A stretch of DNA of 64,000 nt from positions 6,559,182-6,623,181 of the forward strand of contig NC_087384.1 of NCBI RefSeq assembly GCF_963675165.1, written 5' to 3'. Both the position numbers and the translations under genes were made by a program. The notes beneath the pieces are model-generated. The model had not been told where the DNA came from. It made no database searches and worked only from the letters and a program-made list of their open reading frames with translations. This document shows positions 48,458 through 59,315 of this stretch, one piece after another (the first letter of the stretch is position 1; every line of letters begins with the position of its first letter). This DNA is from Halichondria panicea (Eukaryota > Porifera > Demospongiae > Suberitida > Halichondriidae).

Positions 48458-51400
48458 TCATGTACGGGTGGTGGTGGTTTGAATGGTTTCGTAAGTGTTG
48501 TCGTCCTCCCTCTGGAAGCTCAGTGGTTGGTACGCCCCCTCCTCCTGAGATGCCACACCCCCTCCAAACGACAGTGGCTCGTACTGATTGTTCTCATCAT
48601 TCTTCCTGATTGGCTCGTACTGTCCCTCTGAATTATTAGCCACGTCTGTCCCAGCGTCTCTTGTCTCAAAGGCCAGGTCTTGATAGGCTGAGACTTCTTG
48701 TTCTTTGTAGGTCTTGGGAGGGATCAATGGCTGGTAGATCTTCTCACTGCTTTGCTGCCCAGGTTGAGTGATGGATGGACTAGCTATCAACATCATTGGC
48801 TTTTCCTCTTTTTGTTTTTTGTTCGTTGCAGTCCCTCCACTCGAAGCAAGCACTGGTTTCTCATATCTTAGCTCCACCTCTTCTTTGTACACGTGTCTGT
48901 GTGATGTGTCGTTGTTTTGTGGAGCAGTTTTCAATGTACTGCCTTTCTCTTTGAGCTCTATATCTTCAGGAACCTCGTACACTGGATCTGCAGTGCTGCA
49001 GCGCAATTTACAATGTTAAGCTACATATCTTAGGTAAAACGATGAGTACATGTAACTCTAGTACTCGTAATTGCTCCCCTCATGGAAATGAAAAAGGTTA
49101 TACCTTTCGTACTATAGGGCTGTATACACAATCACTCAACTAAAATAATGGTGGATCAAAGTTTGCAATGGGTATTACCTTTGTTGACCTTGAAGAGTCA
49201 CTTGTTTGCTCGTTCTTCTCTTGTAACAACAACAACAGGTTATGCATGTTATCACAATACACAGAAGTAGCAACACTGCTAGCAGTGCTCCAGCAGACAC
49301 TGCTGTCACCAGGTTGCTTCCAGATTGTGGTTGTTCTGTATAGTGAATAATAACTATAATCAATGTATCGTTGTCATGACTGCTATAAATACTGGTACGA
49401 TATGTACCCTTTTAATCATTATACATATCGTACCAGTATTTATAGCAGTCATGACAACGATACATTGATGTAGTCCAACGCCCACAGAGTTCCCTGCTGA
49501 AACACAGCAAGTGTAGTTGGTGTTGGCATTAAGACCAGACACTTCCACAGAGGTATTGTATGCTCGTTGTATCTCTGCATTGTGGTGTGCTGATGTGCAG
49601 TTGATACTGTAGAACAGGATAGCTTGCCCATAGCTCTCAGCTGGCTCTGTCCAAGTCAGCGTGATACCGTTAGTGTAGGCCGAAACTATGGCAACTTCTT
49701 GTGGTTCAGTAGGAGAACCTGTATAGAAAGATAAATTAGCTTGTTCACACTGTATCAACATACCTCGCTCTGTCCTTGCATCCACACAAGTTTGATTTCC
49801 TTCACCAGCTTCATTAGTAGCAGAGATGCAGCAAGTGTAGTTGGTCAATTCTTGGAGGTTGCTCACAGTCTCTAGTCCATCAGCAGTGGTATTCAAGCTC
49901 ACAATAGTTCCATTAGCTTGCAGGCATGATATGGTGTAGTGGGAGATAGTGCCATTGGCTGGTTGTGGCGGGGACCACTCCAGTTGGATGGACTTATATG
50001 TGACTTCAATGACGTTGACAGCCAGAGGGGCAGTAGGGAGATCTGGGATTATTATAGTGTACCAACAATTATTGCATAATGTTAGAACACATGGAATACC
50101 TGGAGCAGTTGTAGCATTCACGCAACTTGGGAAACTACTATACCAGCTGGCGACGTTCACTGTGACACAGCATTCGTATCTTGTGAACACACTCAGTCCA
50201 GTAATGTTAACAGCTGTTTCTGTGATGCTGTATATATATCTAGAGCTGACTCTAGGTCTAGTCTGTGTCCCACACACCACATAATATTCACCGTATCGTT
50301 CATAGATTTGTTTTGGCTCCAGCCACTCAATTAGCAGTGACGTTTGTCCTGAAGGCTTGACTGTCACGTTTCTTGGAGGGCTGGGGGTAGCTGTAATTTA
50401 ATAATAATAAAAAGGAATCTCACAAGAAATAAAGAGCACTCACGTCCATAAACATAGCTAGCAGGACCTACTCCAGCACTGTTGTTACCAGAAACAAGGC
50501 AATAGAAGAAGCAAGAATTGAAATTATCATTATCATAAGGATCGTGGAATGTCACATTCAATGAATGACTTGGAGTCTCTTCCACAAAAGAATAAGGCCT
50601 ATTACACGATATATCATCAGAACAGATAATTCGGTATCCATCCACATTGGTGCAGTTGCCCATGTCTGGAGGTAACCAGGACACTTGAATGGAGGACGAG
50701 TCAATGAAAGTGATCTCGACATTTGTTGGCCTTTTAGGGGCTAATGGAAAAGAAACATAATTTTTGGGTCCATGGGATGTATTCAACACATGACTTACTT
50801 GAATAACAAGACACTCCGGCCCCAACGTAGTTGCCACAGTTACTTGAATAGTATAATGTCACAGAACAGTTGCTCAGTGTAGCTTCATCTCCAGTGCAGT
50901 TGACTTCATTGATATCAAATAGAATATACTCCTGATAACTATGGCCTGTTACTAAGCGTCCTGTGTAATGCAAGGGAAAGATATTTTAGCCGAGATCTAA
51001 TGCTAGAAAACTGAGTTCAATGCTTAATCACTGACATCAACTAGATTTATAGCAATGGACGTATCAGTTGATAATCCTACCAACATACCTCCTTGCTGAC
51101 AAAACCCCAGCTCTCGACACACCACTCGAGTCTCTTCAATTCCCCAGGTGTCTTGACATGGAGTGCGCCAGTATCTACCATCACAAATATCCACTCTCCC
51201 CTCTCTGGAGCTGGGTCCATCTGCTAACCTAACCTCTCCTTCTCTTCCAAAGCAATAGATTGCCCTGTAATGATGCAGATAGACCTATGTAAAGCTGACG
51301 TAAACTACATAAGAATTGATGGAGGATCGATCATCTATTATTTGCTCACTAGTCTAGATCTACTAGACTAGGTACGTAGCCTATGATTCTAGCTTACCTC

Positions 51401-51480
51401 ACTACTGGACAGCAAGCAAATAGTATGACTATGAGGAAGGTTGTAACTGTAATACAGCAAGGCAGCACCCTCCCAGCCAT
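48458..51480 (-). CDS. R12: class B receptor, SRCR + 4 FN3 + TM + tail
   Basis: Exons: signal peptide about 51398-51480, SRCR about 51090-51265 and 50798-50962, FN3 about 50444-50742, 50101-50391, 49764-50043 and 49436-49720, TM about 49178-49337, tail 48458-48998. The ectodomain is closest to R1 (the LLIEWLEPKQIYERYGEYYV stretch is shared), while the tail is closest to R14. The tail carries YEVP, YQPL, YQDL, YEPI, YEPL, YQPL and YETI. A perfect inverted duplication of the last FN3 exon end lies in the FN3-TM intron. No break in coding sequence was seen. Confidence 0.86.
49361..49467. repeat. Perfect 46-bp inverted repeat at the R12 FN3-TM junction
   Basis: Arms 49361-49406 and 49422-49467 are exact complements with a 15-bp spacer. 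The right arm contains the last bases of the FN3 exon and its splice donor, so the left arm is a back-copied exon end inside the intron. A transcript could fold over the donor. Confidence 0.93.
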
Positions 51481-51666
51481 GGTTGTTGCTTTGTGCTAGA
51501 TGTGTAACTAGACTATTGATGGGATTATGACCAGCTAATGATAGAATGCAACCACTTTATATAGGCCAAAGTACCATAACAAAATGAATATCGTTATTAA
51601 ATATTCATAACCACAATAATGAATATCATTAACAGTACATACAATACACCCACCACTATCACTACA
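51481..51666 (-). promoter_or_regulatory. R12 promoter region
   Basis: TATATAAAG on the minus strand at 51555-51563, 75 bp upstream of the start, followed by GTGGTTGCA; matches R4. Confidence 0.6.
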
Positions 51667-51859
51667 TTATTACTGTGTCTCCATACAATGTCAATGACTG
51701 GTAAGGGTTCTCCTCCTGCTTCCTCACCAATGCTTGATAGTGGCCCTCCTCTGAGGTACTCTCTGACTGCACTACTGCACTGCTCGTTAAAGTTTGTCCA
51801 GGACCACTAATGCACGTAGATATCGGCTGATAATCGCTGGGCTCTTCACGCTTCATCAC
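51667..51859 (-). pseudogene. Type-2 tail-exon relic between R13 and R12
   Basis: Open on the minus strand for 65 codons (KREEPSDYQPIS, then HYQALVRKQEENPYQSL, ending in a stop). It is the C-terminal part of an R15-like tail with two of its YxxL/I pairs. It lies 3' of the complete type-1 tail of R13 and has no TM. A short SRCR shred (51872-51925) follows. Confidence 0.8.
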
Positions 51860-52076
51860 TACACTATAATTATGTCCTGAAACTTGAATCAGTGTTCAGA
51901 ACAGAGCGGCTTCATATCCTACTCATATTATTATGTATTACTACAGTAATCAGAAATATGGCATGTTTACATGTACACTGAGTAAAAAAAACATTCCGAG
52001 TAGATCATAACAAAGCATGACAGGAAGCAATACATATAACATAACAGTCATGCAATTCTTATGTACAAAGAGTCAT

Positions 52077-55000
52077 TCAATTCTCATGTACGGGCGGTTG
52101 AATAGTTTCATAAGGGTTGTCGTCCTCCCTCTGGAAGCTCAGTGGTTGGTACGCCCCTTCCTGAGATGTCCCACCCCCTCCAAATGACAGCAACTCGTAC
52201 TGATTGTCCTCATCGTTATTCCTGATGGGCTCGTACTGTCCCTCTGAATTATTAGCCATGTCTGTCCCAGCGTCTCTTGTTGCAAAGGCCAGGTCTTGGT
52301 AGGCTGAGACTTCTTGTTTTTTGTAAGTCTTGGGGGGGATCAATGGTTGGTAGATCTTCTCACTATTTTGCTGCCCAGGTTGAGTGATGGGTGGAGTAGC
52401 TATCGGCATCATTGGCTTCTTCTCTCTCTGTTTTTTGTTTGCTGAATTCTCATATCGTATATCCACCTCTTCTTTGTACTGCACATGTCTGTGTGATGTG
52501 TTGTTGCTTTGTGGACTGCCTTTCTCTTTGAGCTCTATATCTTCAGGAACATCGTACACAGGATCTACAGTGCTGCAGCAAGTACATTAAGACAGGCAAT
52601 CATTCATGATGTTATGGATACCACTATAGCTATGGAAATACCTACATGCAAACAGTTTGAAAGAGTTGCCTTTCAGTACTAGGATTATAATTATCAGTAG
52701 TACCTTTGTTGACCTTGAAGAGTCACTTGTTTGCTTGTTCTTCTCTTGTAACAACAACAACAGGTTATGCATGTTATCACAAGAGCCAGGACTACCAGAA
52801 ATGCTGATAGTGCTCCAGCCGACAAAGCAATTACAAAGTTGATTTGACTGCTGGAAACTTGGAGATCAGCTAGATCTATATAGCATTAGATATTATCAGG
52901 AGCCCATAAATAAGAGAAGGAGCGGCTGACTACGGGGATCACGTTACGTAAGTGGTTACGACCGCATTTCCATATATGCAGATCACTTAAGTGGTTGAAT
53001 CCCTACACGTGTTATACACAATACAGGGCTGCGGTTTGCAAGCACTTAGTCGCTTCCAAACAAGGAAGTGCGGTTTCACCGGCAATTACGAGACATGATC
53101 CCCGAGTATACGTTGAAATTAGCCGCTCCTTCTCTTATTTATGGGCTCCTGATATTATTTTGGCTACTATTACACCAATACAATCTTTCCACCCAGATCC
53201 TACAAATTCTACACACCCTATTAAGCACCTGTTCTTGCATCAGAGCACGCGCTTCTTCCTTCACCAGCTTGATTAGTAGCTGAGATACAACACGTGTAGT
53301 TAGTGAATGGTTGGAGGTTGCTCACATCCACACTACTGTTCATGGTTGTGCTGAGCCAGACATTGTTGAGGTTCTGTAAGCATGTTATCTGGTAGTACAG
53401 TAGTGTTCCATCAATGTGTAATGGTCTAGACCATTCCAGTTTAAATGATGTGCTGGTTGTTTCAGTGATACCAACATCAACTGGCCTTGTTGGTGGTACT
53501 GTAAGGAGACACATCAAGCTAGAGTAAGTACATTTTAACACACAGTCAGTTACCTGGTATTAATAAAGTAGATATATTCAGTTCTTCTGAGCAGTCGCTT
53601 TCCTGGTTTAAGTAAACTGCTGTCACACAACATTCATACTCTGTGTATGGTGTCAGTCCGGTGACCGTAGCTATGGTACTTGATGTAGTTACAGTGTGCA
53701 CAGCTGGTAGATGAGAGCAATAGGGACAGCTGGTGTGATAGCAGTACACATTGAAATGGTCCACTCCATCACTGTGTGTATTTGTCCAACGTAGCTGAAG
53801 TGACATCTGAAATACTTGTGTGACTATCAGCTGTGTGGGACTGCTAGCAAGTGCCCCTATTTCATCACCTGTGTAACGAATGTGGGATTATAAATGGTTA
53901 TGAGATGTCAGTATACACGTACACAATATACTTACCGTCTACTTGATACACAAACAGCCCGGGTCTTCCCACATTGGACAAACTCTCCATGTACAGTGTA
54001 GCACCAGTCAGTCCACCAGGTACAGTGAATGATCTGTTCCCATCTCCTGCATTGAATCCAATCTGTGCGCCTGGCCCCCATTGAATATCTTCATATAAAA
54101 AGCAAGCAAAAGAATCTTGTCCATTCGTCATCAAAACTACTTGAAATGTATTCTGTTGATGCATTGCATTATAGCAATTGAAAGGATAAACTTGATGCCA
54201 TGTAGCGATAAATATGGATGTTGGAAAGAACCTAGTTTCTCTGTATACGTAGTCGTTCACCAGTAGGCTTGCTTGGTAGGATCCGGACACATTTACTGCT
54301 CTATAGTAAATTTCACCGCTACCGTTACAACTTATATGGATATCTCTCCAGAAAGGTATAATCAGTGGTGTCACACCAGTAAATGGTAGGGGTCTTGGAC
54401 TGAAGGATCTGTATCCTTCATGAAAAGACAAAACTCCATTCGTGTTTACCTATAATATTTTTAAAAGTTCAATTAACAATGAGTTAACATTTTGGGAACT
54501 TACAAATAGCTCGCTCTGATTTTCTCCAAAGAATGGAAACGGTTGTATCACAACTGCCTCAGACGAACCATCATCTAGCATAGGCACTTGCTGATCACGA
54601 TCATCACCACTTCCATAAGCCAATAAATCTGTTAAACAGATATATACATGCAAGATATTAGGGATCAACTGAAATAGTTCTTCTTAGTACCTAATTGTGC
54701 CTGACATGAAGTGCACTGAGTGACAATACACATATCTTCTCCTGTTGAGCAGTCAGCACCATTCAAAATAGAACAACCAGTTAAATTTGACTCTCCTCCT
54801 CTGCATTGAAACTTGAGTGTACTGTTGTGACATTGTCTTTGATCGTCTACGTATCCTATACACTATAGTTATTATTTGCAACCAGCTTCTTAGCAAGAAA
54901 TAGTTTTAGTTGTTTGCTTTACTCACCATGTCCACAGCCCAGCTGTTTGCACACTATTGCAGCTGCTTGGTTCATAGCAGACATGTCAGCACAGACTCCA

Positions 55001-55268
55001 CTCCATCTCCCAGCAACACACACCTCGGGAGTCCCATTGAAAGCACCTGTAACTTCCACCAATTGGATCTCTCCGTGGCTGCAGGACCTACATAACGTTT
55101 TAGTAAGCTTAAGATACTATGATGTAGACTCTAAACAAGTCTATGTAGCTATATGGTAATTTGGTACACATTGTAGCATGCATGATCAACTTACTTCACT
55201 GGACAACAAACAAATAAGAGGAATGTTGTAATTGTGAGGATGAAGCAGAGCAGCAGACTTTTAGCCAT
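52077..55268 (-). CDS. R13: class A receptor, SRCR (two exons)-NIDO-2 FN3-TM-tail
   Basis: Exons: signal peptide about 55195-55268 (an in-frame ATG at 55274 is possible), SRCR about 54928-55087 and 54690-54857, NIDO about 54505-54631 and 53937-54449, FN3 about 53553-53871 and 53230-53505, TM about 52705-52872, tail 52077-52575. The first intron donor, lost in R11, is intact here. The NIDO domain shows PFPFFGENQS, IIPFWRDI, IFIATWHQVY, VVLMTNGQ and IGFNAGDG. The tail ends PPVHEN with YELL in place of one YEPL. Open throughout. Confidence 0.85.
52888..53160. mobile_element. Palindromic MITE in R13 (copy 4)
   Basis: The same element and intron position as in R3, with nearly full arms. Confidence 0.85.
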
Positions 55269-55274
55269 AGGCAT

Positions 55275-55624
55275 ACTGATAGTGGTGGCCTTCTTTGTGT
55301 GTAGAGTTCAGATCTAAATTTGTAATTTGAACGGGAAGTGACCTTTTTAAAAGGCTTTTATTTACTATCTATGGCTTTATGTGGCTATGCATGTGACTGT
55401 AGTGGTAGACATGTAATTCCAGTACCTCCCTATTTAGCATAGTGATAATTATTCATAGCTTAATTGTACTGTGGTTTTGCTAGGGACAACTGTTGTGCAA
55501 ACACAGCACTGTACTGTCCTCAGGCTATATAGACCTCAGTACTAGTATACCTTTCACTTTGCTAAGATTACAACGACTTAGTAGATTTACAGCTGCGATA
55601 GGCCCTAGCTTGCCTAGACTGAGA
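55275..55624 (-). promoter_or_regulatory. R13 upstream region
   Basis: Nearly identical to the R3 upstream region, including the AATAAAAG stretch about 85 bp before the start. No gene. Confidence 0.4.
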
Positions 55625-55945
55625 CTGATCATTGTATTGTGCATGTGTACATGTACATAATATCTTAAAAACATCAAACATAATAAATTTATTATATAGT
55701 TTTGTCTCATCTTGAAGCCCCTCTTTAAGATACACCATGCACCACCTCCAAATGACAGTGGCTCGTATACTGCCCTTTCTGACAGTTTCTGCACTGATCC
55801 TTGAAGTTTATTTTGGTAACGTACTTCTAGCTCTATAGGGTGGTGATCTAGTTACTTGCAGGGGATAGAGAATATTGTAGACATAGCCCAAGTTTTATAG
55901 CATAAGTCAGATACACCCACTAATCAATAAAGCACATAATTATAA
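55625..55945 (-). pseudogene. Shared upstream block with tail-exon scrap (copy 5)
   Basis: The minus strand still reads AVYEPLSFGGGAW before diverging (about 55690-55790), the clearest proof that this block derives from a tail exon. It ends with the ACACCCACTAATCAATAAA stretch near 55913-55931. Confidence 0.65.
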
Positions 55946-56161
55946 TATAGACAGTCACATTATAAGAGTTCACTGACATCATGGCAGTTTGTGATCCTAT
56001 TGGTTTACAGTTGTGGCATCAAAATCCAGCAAACCAACACATGTGGAACAATAAAAGAGTGTACACACAAAAAAACACCACTCAAACATCAATGCAACAC
56101 ACACACACAGAACAAATTTTCATATAGTATTATTATTATAGTCAAAGTCATAGTTCATTTC

Positions 56162-59101
56162 TCATGTACGGGTGGTGGTGGTTTGAATAGTTTCGTAAGT
56201 GTTGTCGTCCTCCCTCTGGAAGCTCAGTGGTTGATACGCCCCCTCCTCCTGAGATGTCCCACCCCCTCCAAACGACAGGGGCTCGTACTGATCGTCCTCA
56301 TCATTCTTCCTGATTGGCTCGTACTGTCCCTCTGAATTATTAGCCACGTCTGTCCCAGCGTCTCTTGTCTCAAAGGCCAGGTCTTGGTAGGCTGAGACTT
56401 CTTGTTCTTTGTAAGTCTTGGGAGGGATCAATGGCTGGTAGATCTTCTCACTACTTTGCTGCCCAGGTTGAGTGATGGATGGACTAGCTATCAGCATCAT
56501 TGGCTTTTCCTCTTTTTGTTTTTTGTTCGTTGCAGTCCCTCCACTCGAAGCAAGCACTGGTTTCTCATATCTTATCTCCACCTCTTCTTTGTACACGTGT
56601 CTGCGTGATGTGTCGTTGTTTTGTGGACCACTTCTCAATGTACTACTGCCTTTCTCTTTGAGCTCTATATCTTCAGGAACATCGTACACTGGATCTGCAC
56701 TGCTGCAACAAGTATAAGCAATTGGATACCATCAGGAGTACATTAATGGAAATAAAAAACGTTACCTTTCAGTCTATAGGACTGTATACACAATCAAAAA
56801 TAATGGTGGATCAGTGTTTGCAATGGGTATTACCTTTGTTGACCTTGTTTGCTCGTTTTTCTCTTGTAACAACAACAACAGGTTATGCATGTTATCACAA
56901 TACACAGAAGTAGCAACACTGCTAGCAGTACTCCAGCAGACACAGCTGTCACCAGCTGGTTGCTGTCAGTTTGTGGTTGTTGTGGTTGTTCTGTATAGTG
57001 AATAATAACTATAATATCCTTTCAATGCATTACATATCGTACCAGTATATACTAGCAGTTTGGCTGTCATGACAATAATACATTGATGGAGTCCAACGCC
57101 CACAGAGTTCCCTGCTGAAACACAGCAAGTGTAGTTGGTGTTGGCATCAAGAACAGACACATTCACAGAGGTAATGTATGCTCGTTGTATCTCCACATTG
57201 TGGTGTGTTGATGTGCAGTTGATACTGTAGAACAGGATAGCTTGTCCATAGCTCTCAGCTGGCTCTGTCCAAGTCAGCGTGATGCCGTTAGTGTAGGCCG
57301 AAACTATGGCAACTAATTCTTGTGGTTCAGTAGGAGAACCTGTATAGAAAAATAAATTAGCTTGTTCACACTGTGTCAACATGCCTCGCTCTGTCCTTGC
57401 ATCCACACAAGTGTTATTTCCTTTGCCAACTTGATTAGTGGCAGAGATGCAGCAAGTGTAGTTGGTCAATGGTCGGAGGTTGCTCACAGTCTCTAGTCCA
57501 TCAGCAGTGGTATTCAACCTCACAATAGTTCCATTAGCTTGCAGGCATGTAATGGTGTAGTGGGAGATGATGCCATTGATGGGTTGAGGTCTGGACCACT
57601 TCAGTTGAATGGACTTATATGTGATGCCAGGGATGTTGAGAGCCAGGGGGGCAGTAGGGAGATCTGTATCATACATTCTTTATTGTCTATTACCCATTTA
57701 CACATTTGGTACCTTATAAGACTATATATACTAGGTACATGTACCTGCAGCAGTAGTAGCATTAACACAGCTTGGCGAACTGCTGAAGGTAGTATAATCA
57801 TAATAGTTAAATGCTTGTGCTGTGACACAGCATTCGTATCTTGTGAACACACTCAGTCCAGTCATGTTAACAGCTGTTTCTGTGATGCTGTATATATTTC
57901 TGGTATTGTTTCCACATACCACTGAGTATAGATCAAAGTCGCCATTGATTTGTTCTGGTTCTATCCATTCTATTTGTAGCAAAGTTGGTTGGATCGATGA
58001 AACTGTCACATTTCTTGGAGGGGTAGGACGGGCTATAATTATAGTGAGACAAAAATTAAGTATAATTATATCGATCATGAAAACTCACGTTTTAAAGCAC
58101 ACTCTTGAGGACTTTCTCCAGCACTGTTGCTGCCTGAAACACAGCAGGTGTAGTTGCAACGATAAAAATAATAATCATGTAGGAATGTAGTTATTGAAGT
58201 TGTCTGTCGAGTATTTGTGTAAGAACACGGGTAAGAAAAATTACAGCTTATCCTGTACTCATCAATATCAGTGCAGTTGCTCATGTCTGGAGGTGACCAG
58301 GTCAATTGAATGGAGAACAGGTCAATTACTTCGATTTCCATGTTTGTTGGTTTGTGTGGGACTGAAAAGAAGAATTAGTCAGTGGTCCATACTTCAATCA
58401 ATAGCAAGAGTAGATAAAAGTACTCTTATCTCTACTCTTGTCAATAGCTATAATTATAGGTGTTAATAATTATTGGTGCTTGCAGGATCATTATAGCTAT
58501 GATTGTGACTAACTTTGAGCATGACAAGCCACTCCAGCCGACCGATAATTGTCACAGTAATCTAATGTGTTCAGGGAACAGTTGCTCAGTGTAGCTTCAT
58601 TTCCAGTGCAGTTTACATGGAACTCGTTTATGGGATAATAGTACTCATCTGATACTGATCCTGTGCAACGGATTAGGGTAAGAGCTTTAAAATCGTTAGC
58701 GTAGGTTACAGCTTCAAGTTAAATTGACTTATTATTTAAGCAAACCTCCTTGCTGGCAAAACCCCAGTTGTCGACACACCACTCGTGTCTCTTCAAGCCC
58801 CCATGTTTCTTGACAAGGGGTGTGCCGGCGTCCTTCCACACAAACCTCCACTCTCCCCTCTCTAGAGCTGGGTCCATTAACCAGTCGAACTGTTCCCTCT
58901 GGTTCATCGCAATGTGATGCCCTGATTGAAATATTGCAAAGAGGCTTATATAGAGATCTATAGTACATTGTACAAAGTTACTGGTTCAATTTATAGATCT
59001 AGCAAATAATTTGTGTCACTTTCAACTTACCTCACTGGACAGCAAGCAAATATAAACAAGATTGCAATTGTAATACAGTAAAGCAGTAGCCTCTCAGCCA
59101 T
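56162..59101 (-). CDS. R14: divergent class B receptor, SRCR + 4 FN3 + TM + tail
   Basis: Exons: signal peptide about 59031-59101 (MAERLLLYCITIAILFIF), SRCR about 58746-58921 and 58514-58664, FN3 about 58088-58362, 57748-58033, 57382-57663 and 57064-57342, TM about 56834-56991, tail 56162-56705. The SRCR (GTVRLVNGPSSREGRVEVC, CRQLGFCQQGG, CTGNEATLSNC) and the two distal FN3 are the most different among intact class B genes. The two membrane-proximal FN3 and the tail (YDVP, YEPI-x8-YEPL, YETI) are almost the same as R4 and R12. No break was seen. Confidence 0.86.
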
Positions 59102-59315
59102 GGTTCATCAACTTAATTGTGTTGCAAGATGTTTGCAACTTTGTTTTATTATAGTAGAATGAGGAAACTGGTTTATGACGCAGACCCAGCTATGATTATG
59201 ATTGTGCAACCACTTTATACCATAACAAATGACGTCGTACAGCTCTTGAACGTAATAACCACAATAATGAATATCATTAACACCACTATTATACAACCCA
59301 CACGCTAATCACATG
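59102..59315 (-). promoter_or_regulatory. R14 promoter region and R15 3' flank
   Basis: TATAAAG on the minus strand at 59213-59219, followed by GTGGTTGCA, at the same relative position as R4 and R12 but about 110 bp from the start. No gene. Confidence 0.5.
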
